A stretch of DNA of 64,000 nt from Roseicella aerolata (lineage in GTDB: Bacteria > Pseudomonadota > Alphaproteobacteria > Acetobacterales > Acetobacteraceae). The DNA lies in NCBI RefSeq assembly GCF_020523605.1, contig NZ_JAJAQI010000002.1, positions 62,001 through 126,000 on the forward strand, read 5' to 3'. Shown here in pieces: positions 55,605 through 64,000 of this stretch (positions within the stretch are counted from its first letter, which is position 1; the number at the start of each line of letters is the position of its first letter). A program made the position numbers and the translations under genes. The notes below the pieces were generated by a model. The model had not been told where the DNA came from and did not search any database. It saw only the letters and a list, made by a program, of their open reading frames with translations.

Positions 55605-55633
55605 TTGCCCTCCCCGGCGGCGGGGGCTATATG
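55605..55633 (+). promoter_or_regulatory. Promoter of tRNA-Pro
   Basis: TTGCCC at 55605-55610, exactly 17 bases of spacer, and TATATG at 55628-55633. Transcription would start about 42 bases before the tRNA. Confidence 0.55.
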
Positions 55634-55681
55634 CCCGCACCCGCACGGAACCCGCCGCTGCGGGACGGCACGCCGACCTGA

Positions 55682-55758
55682 CGGAGCGTAGCTCAGCCTG
55701 GTAGAGCACTGTGTTCGGGACGCAGGGGCCGGAGGTTCGAATCCTCTCGCTCCGACCA
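55682..55758 (+). tRNA. tRNA-Pro (CGG)
   Basis: A 77-base cloverleaf. The acceptor CGGAGCG pairs with CGCTCCG. The D arm is GCTC-AGCCTGGTA-GAGC, the anticodon loop TTCGGGA has anticodon CGG on a CTGTG/CGCAG stem with one GU pair, the T loop is TTCGAAT, and ACCA is encoded. The C1-G72 pair and GGG around the anticodon are typical of proline tRNAs. Confidence 0.94.
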
Positions 55759-55777
55759 AGGACGGCACTGCCGCAAG

Positions 55778-55805
55778 CCCCGCCAGCCCCGCTGGCGGGG
55801 TTTTT
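55778..55805 (+). terminator. Terminator of tRNA-Pro
   Basis: CCCCGCCAGC (55778-55787) pairs with GCTGGCGGGG (55791-55800) with a 3-base loop, followed by five Ts (55801-55805). Confidence 0.9.
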
Positions 55806-55985
55806 GCGTTGCGCGCGGCGCGACAGGGCTGCCCCCGCGGCCCGCCTGCGCCATGCTGCGCCGCCTCCGGCGGATCGCGGTCATATCGGAAAGCCCGTCC
55901 GCTGGTGCGCTTTTGTCTTTCGGGCAGATCCATGCGTTCGGTCGTTCACGGCCTTTCGCGATCTGCCCTGGCGAGGAGTGGCGTG

Positions 55986-56903
55986 ATGCTGCCGGCCGAG
56001 ACGGTCCACCTGCCCTTCGAGGACGGGCCGTTCCGCATGGCCATGGGGTTGCTCTCCTGCCCGGCTGCCGCCTGGATCGAACTCGATGACCGCTATCCCG
56101 CGGAGATGGCGGAGCGCCGCGACCTCCTGGCCAGCCGGCATGCCGAGGTCTTCGCCGCCTGCCCGGGGTCCGAGGCGGCCCGGGCGGAGGTGCTGGCCCT
56201 GCTCGCGGCGCATCTGCCGCAGCGCTTCCCCGGCTGGTTCCGGCGGGAGGGCGAGGTGCTGCACAACGCCCTGACCGGGGAGCGCTGGGACCTCGCCACC
56301 CCGCCCTGCGACCCGCTGGAAATCGCGGGCCGGCTTGTGCAGGAGGATCTCTGCCTCATCCGCCCAGCGGCGGAGGGCCCGGTGCTCGAGGCGGCGCTGC
56401 TCTGCGCGCCCAGCCGCTGGCGCCTCGCCGAGAAGATCGGCCGCCCGCTGCGGACGGTGCACGGGCCGGTACCCTTCTATGCCGAAAGGCTCGGCGCGCC
56501 GGTGGACCGCTTCATGGGCCAGCTCCGGCCGGGCCGCATCGCCCTGCGCCTGAACTGGTCCGTGGTGGACGACCCGGCGCTGTTCCAGCCGGGCGGCAAG
56601 CACAGGACGCTGCGCGACCACGGCATCACCGCGGCGAATGCGGGCACGCGGCTCTTCCTGCGCACCGAGCGCCAGACCTTCCGCCGCCTGCCGGATGCCG
56701 GCTCCGTGCTGTTCGGGATCCGCGTGCATAGCTATCCGCTGGCGCGGATCGCCGCCATCCCGGGCGCGGCGGCACGGCTCTCCGGGGCGGTGCGGGCGCT
56801 GCCGGCGGCGATGGGCGCCTACAAGAGCCTGCCCGTGTTCCGGGAGGCGCTGCTGGCCTATCTGGATGCGGTGGCGGAAGCGCCCGCGCCCGGCACCGCC
56901 TGA
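55986..56903 (+). CDS. DUF3445 / haem-dependent oxidative N-demethylase family protein
   Basis: 305 residues. Typical are [20 protein letters not shown] near the start, [40 protein letters not shown] in the middle and [15 protein letters not shown] later, the pattern of DUF3445. The family includes a haem enzyme that removes N-methyl groups with O2, but most members are uncharacterised. ATG at 55986 (GTG at 55983 also possible). Confidence 0.8.
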   Translation: MLPAETVHLPFEDGPFRMAMGLLSCPAAAWIELDDRYPAEMAERRDLLASRHAEVFAACPGSEAARAEVLALLAAHLPQRFPGWFRREGEVLHNALTGERWDLATPPCDPLEIAGRLVQEDLCLIRPAAEGPVLEAALLCAPSRWRLAEKIGRPLRTVHGPVPFYAERLGAPVDRFMGQLRPGRIALRLNWSVVDDPALFQPGGKHRTLRDHGITAANAGTRLFLRTERQTFRRLPDAGSVLFGIRVHSYPLARIAAIPGAAARLSGAVRALPAAMGAYKSLPVFREALLAYLDAVAEAPAPGTA

Positions 56904-57057
56904 TCACGCCCATGAGCGGCCAGCCTGGCGCCGGCCTGGCCGGCACCGGTCCTCATCACGCCTTTGCCGGCCCCATGCGCAGCGGTCGCCGCGGCACCCG
57001 GTGCATGGCGCTGCGCCTGGAAGGAGCTGCCCCTGGCGAGGCCTGCCGGCCGGGCCG

Positions 57058-57249
57058 TCATCGCTGCCCCGCCGCCCAGAACATCAGCCATTTCGCCGGG
57101 AAGGCCCAGACGATCCCGGCCACGGCGAAGAAGGGCACCTGCAGCAGCCAGTGCCATTCCAGCACATGGTCGGCGAGCGCCACGACCAAGCCGATATAGA
57201 GCAGGAAACCGAGGATACCGGCCGGGACGGCGATGGCGATGCGCGACAT
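57058..57249 (-). CDS. DUF2842 small membrane protein
   Basis: 63 residues with two hydrophobic helices (about 4-25 and 33-55). The second ends [19 protein letters not shown], the AGxxWxxP...W pattern of DUF2842, a family found in alphaproteobacteria with unknown role. The start at 57249 is internal to a longer open frame. It is divergent from apt, 142 bases away. Confidence 0.7.
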   Translation of the reverse strand: MSRIAIAVPAGILGFLLYIGLVVALADHVLEWHWLLQVPFFAVAGIVWAFPAKWLMFWAAGQR

Positions 57250-57390
57250 GCCGGCCAGATGGCCCAGCCGCACGACCGCGCCAAGCCCTTCCGGTTGCCC
57301 GCGCCGGCCGCGGGTGCTTTTACTGCCCGCCGCCCGTCGCGCCGCTGGCCGGTCCGGGCGCCGCCGCACCCCAATCCCGCAGGACCGGCC

Positions 57391-57933
57391 ATGCCCGACA
57401 CCGCCACCCAGGACGACATCGACCTCCGCGACCATATCCGCGGCATCCCGGATTTCCCGAAGCCGGGCATCCTGTTCTACGACATCTCCACCCTGCTGCG
57501 GCATGGCCCGGCCTGGCGCGCCGCCATGGCCCGCCTGGCCGCCATCCTCCGCCCCTACAAGCCGGACCTGCTGGCGGGCATCGAGAGCCGCGGCTTCCTC
57601 GTCGCCGCCCCGCTCGCGCTGGAGCTCGGCCTTGGCTTCGTCATGCTGCGCAAGCCGCGCAAGCTGCCGGGGGCGACGGTCGGGCTGGACTACGCCCTCG
57701 AATACGGCACCGACCGGATCGAGATGCAGGCCGATGCGGTGCAGCCCGGCCAGCGCGTGGTGCTGCTCGACGACCTGCTGGCGACCGGCGGCACCATGGC
57801 GGCCGGCATCCAGCTGCTGCGCAACGCAGGGGCCGAGGTGCCGGCGACCGCCGCGCTGATCGAACTGACCTTCCTCGGCGGCCGCCGGAAGCTCGACGCC
57901 CCCTTCGAGGCGTTGCTGAAATACGACGCGTAG
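57391..57933 (+). CDS. apt: Adenine phosphoribosyltransferase
   Basis: 180 residues. Salvages adenine with PRPP to [21 protein letters not shown] is the typical start, [20 protein letters not shown] precedes the active loop, RKPRKLPG is conserved, and the PRPP loop is [17 protein letters not shown]. Normal length. It ends in TAG at 57931-57933, which is part of a family C hairpin. Confidence 0.95.
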   Translation: MPDTATQDDIDLRDHIRGIPDFPKPGILFYDISTLLRHGPAWRAAMARLAAILRPYKPDLLAGIESRGFLVAAPLALELGLGFVMLRKPRKLPGATVGLDYALEYGTDRIEMQADAVQPGQRVVLLDDLLATGGTMAAGIQLLRNAGAEVPATAALIELTFLGGRRKLDAPFEALLKYDA

Positions 57934-57963
57934 AGCAGAGCACGGGGGAAGGTGAGCCTGCTC
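57931..57963. repeat. Hairpin overlapping the apt stop (family C)
   Basis: TAGAGCAG (57931-57938) faces CTGCTC (57957-57962); the apt stop is in the left arm, as for the cytochrome b gene. A palindrome of family B follows at 57982-58020. Confidence 0.45.
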
Positions 57964-57981
57964 GAAAAACCATGACCCTGA

Positions 57982-58020
57982 GCGAATCGGCGTTCATTCC
58001 TGAACCCGATCCGTTGTAGC
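57982..58020. repeat. Palindromic repeat, copy 2 (family B)
   Basis: GCGAATCGGCGTTCATTCCT followed by GAACCCGATCCGTTGTAGC. It aligns with 54086-54123 (GCGGATCGGTGTTC...GAAC...ATCCGTTG) with about ten differences. Confidence 0.55.
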
Positions 58021-58103
58021 GAACCGGACGCCGCCCTGTGGAGGTTCGGGGGCGGGTCGCGCCGATCCGGCGCGAATGAAAACCTGACGGGGAGGAGACC
58101 GCG

Positions 58104-59108
58104 ATGCATGCTCGCCCAGGCCCGTCCCGACGCGACTGGCTGCGCGCCGGCCTCGGTGCCGGGGCCGGCCTCGTGCTCACGGGTCCCGCGCGGGCCATGC
58201 TGCCGCCCTCCGCCACGCTGCTGGTCCCGGGCCCGGAGGGCGGCGCCTTCGCCCGCCTGGCCGAGCGGCTCGCCGGCTCCCTCGCCCGCGGCGCCACCAC
58301 CGCCCTTCGCCTCAGCCATAGCGTGCTGGGAGGGCCGGATGGCGTGACGGCCGCCAACCGCTTCGCGACCGCGGGCGCGCCGGATGGCAAGACGCTTCTC
58401 CTCCTCCCCGGCGCTGCGGCGCTCGCCCGGCTGATCGGCGACCCGCGGGCGCGTTTCGACCCCACCGGCTGGCTGGCGGTCTGCGCCGTGCAGGGGACGG
58501 CGGTGGTGGCGGGGCGGGACGCGCTGCCGCCGCCTGGCAGCGCGCCGCGCTTCGCCCTGGGCGGGCCGGACATGCCGGATGCGGCGGCGCTGCTCGGCCT
58601 TGACCTGCTGGGCCTGCAGGCCAGCCCGGTGCTCGGCCTGCCGCCGCCACGGGCCGAGGCGGCGCTGGCGCAGGGGCGGGCCGAGGCGGCCGTGCTGCAG
58701 GGCGCGGATGTCCCGGCGCGGCTGCAGGCCATCGGCGCGCGGCCCTGGTTCACGCTGGACCCGGCCGGCATCCGCGACCCGGCCCTGCCGGAGGTGCCCG
58801 CCCTGGCCGACCTGACGGGGTGGGGATCACCCGAATTGCGCGGCGCCTTCGCCGCCGCCGCCGCCTGCCTGCGGCTGCCGGCCGCCCTCGTCCTGCCCGC
58901 ACTGACGCCGGCGGATGTGGTGGCGGCCTGGCGCGGCGCAGCGCAGCGCTGGCTGGAGGAGGAGGCGCGCCAGGGCTGGGCCCCCGGGCTGCGCGCCCTG
59001 CCGGGCGCCGAGGCGGCGTCGCTGGTCGCGGCCATCGCCCCGCCGCCGGCCGCGGCGCTGGCCTATCGGGAATGGTTGCTGCGGCGGCTCAACTGGCGGG
59101 CCGATTGA
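58104..59108 (+). CDS. Tat-exported TctC-like solute-binding protein (divergent)
   Basis: 334 residues. A twin-arginine signal (SRRDWLRAGLGAGAGLVLTG) precedes a region that resembles the TctC/Bug receptors (LLVPGPEGGAFARLAERLAG, then LGGPDGVTAANRFATAGAPD, then GKTLLLLPG). These are the family's first two beta-alpha units, but conservation drops after that. TctC receptors bind carboxylates for tripartite transporters, and single receptors without permease genes are common in Roseomonas-like and Burkholderia-like genomes. Substrate unknown. Ribosome site GGGGAGGAG. Convergent with the Hpt gene. Confidence 0.6.
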   Translation: MHARPGPSRRDWLRAGLGAGAGLVLTGPARAMLPPSATLLVPGPEGGAFARLAERLAGSLARGATTALRLSHSVLGGPDGVTAANRFATAGAPDGKTLLLLPGAAALARLIGDPRARFDPTGWLAVCAVQGTAVVAGRDALPPPGSAPRFALGGPDMPDAAALLGLDLLGLQASPVLGLPPPRAEAALAQGRAEAAVLQGADVPARLQAIGARPWFTLDPAGIRDPALPEVPALADLTGWGSPELRGAFAAAAACLRLPAALVLPALTPADVVAAWRGAAQRWLEEEARQGWAPGLRALPGAEAASLVAAIAPPPAAALAYREWLLRRLNWRAD

Positions 59109-59116
59109 TATCAACG

Positions 59117-59142
59117 GCCCGGATGCGTGACCGCATCCGGGC
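59117..59142. terminator. Hairpin after the TctC-like gene
   Basis: GCCCGGATGCG (59117-59127) pairs with CGCATCCGGGC (59132-59142), loop TGAC. No T run. It stands between convergent genes. Confidence 0.55.
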
Positions 59143-59308
59143 AGGAGCGCCACACTGGCGGCGAACTGGCGCCTGGGCTGCAGGGGTCCATGATTGGGGC
59201 GGTTGGTATGACACCGCCCGGCAGGGACCATCCCCCAAGGCTGCGGCTGACCTTGATCTCGCCGACAGGACCACCGGTCGCGCCGCGGCAGCCTGCCGGC
59301 CGACAGGG

Positions 59309-59653
59309 TCAGGCGTTGCCGGGCTGGCCCGCGAGCCGGGCGAGCTCCTCGAGGGCCAGGCCGGCCTGCGCCCGGATCATCGGCACCATCTGCGTCGGCG
59401 GCAGGCCGCAACGCGGGTCCATGGCGATCCTTGCCGTCCGCTCCAGCAGCACGGCCCCGACGGCCGCGGCGGCGCCGGCCAGGGCATGGGCCGCGCGGCG
59501 ATAGGTCTCCGGATTGCCGGCCTGTCCGGACCGTTCCAGCTCGGCCGTGAGGCGGCCGAGATCCTCCCGGAAGGTCTCGATGATGCGCCGGAATTCGGCG
59601 GGCGGCAGGATCTCCGCCAATTGCGCCGTCATCCCGGGATCAAGGGCGGTCAT
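59309..59653 (-). CDS. Hpt domain protein
   Basis: 114 residues. The helical bundle contains YRRAAHALAGAAAAVGA with the likely phosphorylated histidine (residue 56 in AHALAGAA, consensus HxLKGAA). Histidine phosphotransfer proteins shuttle phosphate between response regulators and hybrid kinases. It is a small free-standing form with no kinase nearby, so its partner is unknown. ATG at 59653, transcribed just after the TctC gene. Confidence 0.82.
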   Translation of the reverse strand: MTALDPGMTAQLAEILPPAEFRRIIETFREDLGRLTAELERSGQAGNPETYRRAAHALAGAAAAVGAVLLERTARIAMDPRCGLPPTQMVPMIRAQAGLALEELARLAGQPGNA

Positions 59654-59662
59654 TCCCGGCCT

Positions 59663-60616
59663 TTACCGCTGCGCCCAGGGCGTGCGCTGCCAGAGGCCGC
59701 GGTAATCCGCCTCCTGCGCCCGGAGGCGGGTGAACCAGGCCTCGCCCGGCTCCCAGGCCGGCTCGGTGAAGCGGCCTTCCAGCTGCTTCACGAATTCCGG
59801 GTCGCGGGCGATGTCCTCCGTTGCCTCCCGCAGCCGCGCCAGGATGGCGGGCGGCGTGCCGGCGGGCAGGACGAGGCCACGCTCGGAGGCCATCTCGACG
59901 GGGTAGCCGAGTTCCTTCAGCGTCGGCACGTCCTGCCGGAAGCGGCTGCGGCTGGCGCCGCCCTGCGAGAGGATGCGGAGATTGTCCGGCACCTGCAGGA
60001 CGGCGCCGAGATTGAGCCCCATGCAGTCCACCTGCCGGCCGAGCACCGCCGCGCGGAGCTGCGGGTCGCCCTGGAAGACCACATGCGTCATCCGGATGCC
60101 GGAGGCCGCCTGCAGCAGCACGAGTTGCAGATGGTCGTCGGTGCCGACGCCGGGGGAGGCATAGGTCAGCCGGTCGGGCGCGGCGCGGGCGGCCTCCAGC
60201 AGTTCCGGCAGGGTCCGGTAGGGGCTCTCGGCATGGACCGTGATCGCGCTCGGGTCGGTCACGAGATTCCCAAGCGGGGCGAAGTCATCCAGCTTGAACT
60301 GCGCCTGCCGCTCGATCGGAATGGTGAGCAGGCCGGGAAAATTGGTGGTGCCGATGGTGTGGCCATCCGGCCGGGCGCGGGCGACGCTGGCCAGCGCCAG
60401 TTCCCCGCCCGCGCCGGGGCGGTTGTTGACCACGACGCTGCCGCCGATTCGCTTCTCCAGCGCCCGGGCATAGCTGCGGGCGTCGAGATCGGTGCCGCCG
60501 CCGGCGACGAAGCCGACGACGATCTCGATCGGCCGCTCCGGCCAGCGCGGCTGGCCGAGGGCCGGGGCAGCGAGCAGCGAGGCGCCGGCCGCCAGGACGG
60601 TACGACGGGTGGTCAC
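59663..60616 (-). CDS. TctC-family tricarboxylate-type solute-binding protein
   Basis: 317 residues with an export signal (TTRRTVLAAGASLLAAPALG). The mature part starts WPERPIEIVVGFVAGGGTDL, then NNRPGAGGELALASVARA, and TFASPGVGT-like LTYASPGVGTDDHLQLVLL, all TctC/Bug hallmarks. GTG start at 60616 overlaps the epimerase stop (GTGA), so it is in an operon with it. The Hpt gene follows 10 bases later, so the three could be one mRNA. Permease genes are absent. Confidence 0.93.
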   Translation of the reverse strand: MTTRRTVLAAGASLLAAPALGQPRWPERPIEIVVGFVAGGGTDLDARSYARALEKRIGGSVVVNNRPGAGGELALASVARARPDGHTIGTTNFPGLLTIPIERQAQFKLDDFAPLGNLVTDPSAITVHAESPYRTLPELLEAARAAPDRLTYASPGVGTDDHLQLVLLQAASGIRMTHVVFQGDPQLRAAVLGRQVDCMGLNLGAVLQVPDNLRILSQGGASRSRFRQDVPTLKELGYPVEMASERGLVLPAGTPPAILARLREATEDIARDPEFVKQLEGRFTEPAWEPGEAWFTRLRAQEADYRGLWQRTPWAQR

Positions 60617-61635
60617 GCGGCAGCCCTCCCCTCATTCGATTCGCGCCAGGCGATCAGGCGGCGCAGGCCCTCCTTCATGTCCACCTCCGGCGTCCAGCCG
60701 ATGGCGCGGAAGGCTTCCTCATGCGCGATGCGGAAGGCGCCGCCGCTGGTGAGCCGCACCTTTCCCGGCTCGTTGCCGACGAAGATCGGCTCCGGCCCGC
60801 CCCCGGCCAGTTCGGTGACGAGCCTGACGAGTTCCAGCGTGGTGATCGGCGCGGGACCCGATGTGTTGACCGCGACATCGGTCGCCTGGCTCTCGAAGGC
60901 CATGCGGTTGGCCCGCGCGAGGTCGCCGACATAGACGAAATGCTTGGTCTCCGACCCGTCGCCGAAGACCTTCGGCGCCTCGCCACGGCGGACGGCATCA
61001 TAGGTTTCGATGATGTAGAGGGCGTTGGCGGCGCGGTAGTGCTGCCGCTCCCCGTAGACGGTCGAGTAGCGCAGGATGACGTAGTCCTGGCCCCATTTGC
61101 GGAAGGCGTCGCGGCAGAGCTGCTCGCCGATGATCTTGCTGGCGCCGTAGAGGATGGCGGCGGGCGGCGCGCCGACACTGTGGAAGGGCGTACCTTCGAC
61201 GAGGTCCCCGCTGACGCCCGGGCCATAGCCATAGACGGCGTTGGAGGAAGCGAAAACGACCTTCTGCACCTTGTTGGCGCGGCAGGCCTCCAGCGCGTTC
61301 TGCACGCCGCGGATGTTCACGTCGAGCCCGCCCCAGGGGTCGCGATCCATCGAGAGGGTCATGTAGGCGGCAAGCTGCAGGACACCCGCCATGCCCTCGG
61401 TCGCCCGCAGCAGGTTGGCCATGCGCATGACATCGCCGCGGACCAGCCGCAGGCGCGGATGGTCCTTCAGATGCGCGATGGCGGCGTCCGAGCCGAAGGC
61501 GAAATTATCGAACAGCACGACCTCGGCCGCGCCATGGTCCAGCAATTCGCCCGCCGTCGCCGAGCCGACCAGGCTGGCGCCGCCGACGATGCAGAACCGG
61601 TTGCCGGCGACCGGCACGGCTGGGTTTCCTGGCAT
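60613..61635 (-). CDS. NAD-dependent epimerase/dehydratase (extended SDR)
   Basis: 340 residues. The cofactor motif is FCIVGGASLVGSATAGELLD (GGxxxxG). Catalytic serine/tyrosine/lysine lie in VFASSNAVYGYGPG and ILYGASKIIGEQL (YxxxK). LRYSTVYGERQHYRAANALY matches UDP-glucose-4-epimerase-like enzymes. The substrate is likely a nucleotide sugar, or a related polyol or lactone. The start ATG at 61635 with GGGAG upstream is chosen over 61671. In an operon with a TctC receptor, which is unusual for a sugar epimerase. Confidence 0.9.
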   Translation of the reverse strand: MPGNPAVPVAGNRFCIVGGASLVGSATAGELLDHGAAEVVLFDNFAFGSDAAIAHLKDHPRLRLVRGDVMRMANLLRATEGMAGVLQLAAYMTLSMDRDPWGGLDVNIRGVQNALEACRANKVQKVVFASSNAVYGYGPGVSGDLVEGTPFHSVGAPPAAILYGASKIIGEQLCRDAFRKWGQDYVILRYSTVYGERQHYRAANALYIIETYDAVRRGEAPKVFGDGSETKHFVYVGDLARANRMAFESQATDVAVNTSGPAPITTLELVRLVTELAGGGPEPIFVGNEPGKVRLTSGGAFRIAHEEAFRAIGWTPEVDMKEGLRRLIAWRESNEGRAAA

Positions 61636-61707
61636 GTCCCACTCCCGCAAGCTTGCTTGGGCGGCATCCAAGCGCGCCGGCGGCGAAAGGCCAAGAGCCC
61701 GTGGCGG

Positions 61708-61938
61708 TCAGGAATCGTCCTGGGTCACGCCGACCGGCTGGGCATGCAGCAATTGGCTCGGGCAGAGCAGGGCCAGCAGCTCGGCCTCGGTCCCGGCCTC
61801 GTCGGCATCGAGCCAGAGCGCCTGCCAGCGATCCGTCGTCCAGAGGCATTCGCTTGCCTCGCCCCTGTCGCGGTAGCCGAGGAAATAGCGATGCTCCGCC
61901 GTCTCGACGTCGACCGCGACAATGAGGTGCCGTGCCAT
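61708..61938 (-). CDS. Small hypothetical protein
   Basis: 76 residues from ATG at 61938 (or 79 from 61947). The sequence MARHLIVAVDVETAEHRYFL then GYRDRGEASECLWT has an alternating beta-like look and an acidic middle. Third positions are GC rich. No domain is recognised. It has its own upstream region of about 300 bases and is on the same strand as the epimerase. Confidence 0.55.
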   Translation of the reverse strand: MARHLIVAVDVETAEHRYFLGYRDRGEASECLWTTDRWQALWLDADEAGTEAELLALLCPSQLLHAQPVGVTQDDS

Positions 61939-61947
61939 TCCTCTCAT

Positions 61948-62254
61948 CCCCGTTGTGCGACCGGTGCCTCTCCCTCGCTACAGGCGATGCAGCGGGAAGG
62001 CCGGCCGGGCGCAGTCTGGCGAGGAGAACACCAGGGCCGCGCCCGGCCGCGCCGCAGGAGGTCAGTGTCGGTTCGGTTCCGCGGCCAGCACAGCTAAGCG
62101 CATCAGAGGTGGATTTTCCGGCAACGATATCGTGCGCTGCGTCAAGCTGCCGGACAGGTGATCGCGCGGCCCGCCCCGGTCCAGCGGCTGGTCACGGCGG
62201 ATGGCATTCGGTTCTGAACGCCCTCCGCCGCAGGTCATCCTTCGTCGGGCAGAG
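61948..62254. repeat. Intergenic region with palindromic repeat copy 3 (family B)
   Basis: Non-coding. 62197-62232 (GCGGATGGCATTCGGTTCTG followed by AACGCCCTCCGCCGCA) matches the family B consensus. The rest shows no gene. Confidence 0.45.
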
Positions 62255-62872
62255 TCACGCTCCCGGGCGCAGTGGCAGGCCATCCGGCGCGGCCTCCGCC
62301 ACCCGCCGCCTTGGCGGGGGCGGTGGCGGCGGCGGCGGCAGGGGCACCGGCTCCGTGCTGCCGGCGATGAAGAGCCCGAATCGGTGCAGCGCAGCGCGCG
62401 CATCGGGTCGGTCCGGCAGGGTGCTCCAGGCCGCGACCAGGACCAGCGCCACCACCAGCGGTTCGAAGGGCGAGCCGGCGCGGCACATCGGCAGGGCCCA
62501 GGTGCCGCGGAAAGGCCAGAGCAGGCGGAGCCCCTGCGGCGTCAGCAGGTCGCCCAGCAGGTGGCTGAGATAGCCGGCGACCAGCGGCTCCGCCCAGCGC
62601 GCCGGCAGCGCGCCCTGCTGCAGCAGCCAGCCGCAGCCGAGCAGGGCGAGCAGCGAATGGGTGACGCCCCGGTGCCCGAAGGCGCCCGCGACTAGGTCCG
62701 AGAGCGGCCGCAGCCGTCGCCCGACCCAGCTCTTCGGGTGGTCGATATCGGGCAGCAGCCCGCCCGCGACGGCGAGGGCGAGCGCCTCGGGGTCGAGCGG
62801 GGGGCGGCCGAGATGGGGTGCCGCCGCGATCCAGGCGGCGGCACCGAGGGCGACATGCGAGCCCGCCAACAT
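62255..62872 (-). CDS. DUF457 (YdjM-like) membrane-bound metal-dependent hydrolase
   Basis: 205 residues. MLAGSHVALGAAAW and GGLLPDIDHPKSWVGRR, then AFGHRGVTHSLLALLG, are the histidine and aspartate motifs of the family. Later LAGYLSHLLGDLLTPQGLRL continues the membrane helices. The C terminus ends with nine prolines and RRR. The family is predicted to hydrolyse phosphate esters at the inner membrane; a DNA-damage-regulated member is YdjM in E. coli. Confidence 0.82.
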   Translation of the reverse strand: MLAGSHVALGAAAWIAAAPHLGRPPLDPEALALAVAGGLLPDIDHPKSWVGRRLRPLSDLVAGAFGHRGVTHSLLALLGCGWLLQQGALPARWAEPLVAGYLSHLLGDLLTPQGLRLLWPFRGTWALPMCRAGSPFEPLVVALVLVAAWSTLPDRPDARAALHRFGLFIAGSTEPVPLPPPPPPPPPRRRVAEAAPDGLPLRPGA

Positions 62873-63027
62873 GGCGGCAGGAACCTTCCGCCCGCAGGGG
62901 CTTGTCAGGATACGCGTGAAGAATCCCTGTTAACCCCTGGAATGTCCAATGGTTTTACGAGAAATACGTCTCCGCGCCGCGGCTTCGGGAATGGCCGCGC
63001 CTGGGCCGGCCCGTCTGAGGCCCGCCC

Positions 63028-63486
63028 CTACCCCGCCTTACGCTCGGGCGGCACCCTCTCGAAGGCCAGCACCTTGCCGATGAAGGCCTCCGGCAGCGGC
63101 ACCGGCTGATGCTCGCCGAGGGTCACGTTCACATAGGTCAGCCGCCCCTCGACGAGCAGCGTGTCGGCCCGGAAGCAGCCCATGCGGAAGCGCAGGCTGG
63201 TGCGGCCGAGAGTGGCGACGCGCGCGGCGATCAGCAGCTCGTCGTCGTAGCGGGCGGAGCCGCGGAAATCGAGATTGGCATTGGCCGCCACGATGTCGCA
63301 GCCATATGTCGCCAGCCCGTCGGGATACTTGAAGCCGATGGCGCGCATGTATTCGGACAGCGCGACGTCGAAATACATCAGGTAGTTGGCGTTGAAGACG
63401 ATGCGCTGCGGGTCGAGTTCCGCCCAGCGCACGCGCAGCCGGTGGGCGAAGGCGAAGTCGTCGAGCGTGGAGGGGGCATCGGCCAT
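63028..63486 (-). CDS. Acyl-CoA thioesterase, 4HBT/hotdog family
   Basis: 152 residues of YbgC/4-hydroxybenzoyl-CoA-type fold. VRWAELDPQRIVFNANYLMY has the catalytic D and the conserved Y. The later VALSEYMRAIGFKY and SLRFRMGCFRADTLLVEGRL complete the pattern. The ATG at 63486 follows the GC-rich upstream; the frame to 63639 is not used. It hydrolyses acyl-CoA of unknown chain. Confidence 0.88.
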   Translation of the reverse strand: MADAPSTLDDFAFAHRLRVRWAELDPQRIVFNANYLMYFDVALSEYMRAIGFKYPDGLATYGCDIVAANANLDFRGSARYDDELLIAARVATLGRTSLRFRMGCFRADTLLVEGRLTYVNVTLGEHQPVPLPEAFIGKVLAFERVPPERKAG

Positions 63487-63713
63487 GCCGGCAGGATAGC
63501 GGCTCCCGCCGCCGCCGGTCAGCCCCGTGACAGGCGGCGCAGCGTCGCATGGCGCCGCCCGCGCAGGCCGAAGCCTGCCGCAACAGGCCCTTCGCCGCGA
63601 GGTCCCTGCCAGCCATGCCGCGGGAAAGCGCGCCGGCAATCGCCGCCCCGCCCGCCGCTAGGGCACGGGCCCTGTCATGGCCCGCGTGGCCGCGACAGGG
63701 GCCCCTTCAGCCT

Positions 63714-64000
<287 letters not shown>

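Overview
The window is a stretch of bacterial chromosome, very GC rich (about 70% by eye). It looks like an alphaproteobacterium of the Acetobacteraceae (Roseomonas-like). Supporting signs are the separate F0 operon atpI-atpB-atpE-atpB'-atpF with two b-type subunits, the short HisG, the maf / RNase E/G-like / yacG block beside infA, the DUF2842 and DUF3047 proteins, and the many periplasmic binding proteins (branched-chain amino acid type and TctC type). The genus is an inference; no rRNA is present to settle it.

Layout. 1-180 holds the start of a family 5 ABC solute-binding protein. 342-2898 is the F0 ATP synthase operon on the minus strand, with a clear promoter and terminator. 3131-3886 is a stand-alone E2-like acyltransferase. 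4039-10807 is a plus-strand housekeeping run (small protein, dcd, murA, hisG, hisD, infA, maf, RNase E/G-like, yacG), followed by tRNA-Phe(GAA) and a GGDEF/EAL protein. 12659-22423 is accessory metabolism: a CaiB CoA-transferase, an amidohydrolase, a dienelactone hydrolase, a DUF3047 protein, an MFS transporter, a decayed gene, a flavin reductase, a sulfatase and a DUF1796-like protein. 23185-25017 is an RTX calcium-binding protein made almost wholly of repeats.

25181-30291 (minus) is a complete branched-chain amino acid type ABC importer (livHMGF plus binding protein). It is followed by a previously overlooked-looking 25-codon ORF with an ideal Shine-Dalgarno sequence. After a carboxymuconolactone decarboxylase-like protein, an acyl-CoA dehydrogenase-like flavoprotein and a broken hydrolase come three translationally coupled CoA-transferase genes (33652-36463). 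A second liv importer follows (37266-44518, livGFHM). It carries three tandem paralogous binding proteins and ends in a strong terminator. 45094-48917 (minus) is a compact catabolic operon: luciferase-like monooxygenase, two alpha/beta hydrolases and an SDR dehydrogenase.

49104-50790 carries psd and pssA (phosphatidylethanolamine synthesis). Then come a LysM protein, a polytopic membrane protein, cytochrome b and cytochrome c' genes, a LOG family protein, tRNA-Pro(CGG), a DUF3445 protein, a DUF2842 protein and apt. The last part has two TctC-like binding proteins, an Hpt protein, a nucleotide-sugar-type epimerase, a small unknown protein, a DUF457 membrane protein, a thioesterase and the 3' end of a methyltransferase.

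Working together, the region combines core genes (ATP synthase, cell wall, histidine, translation initiation, phospholipid) with uptake and CoA-dependent catabolism of small carboxylic or amino acids. No phage, insertion sequence or CRISPR array was seen. The intergenic regions hold several families of short hairpin repeats, and at least three genes look decayed or truncated.
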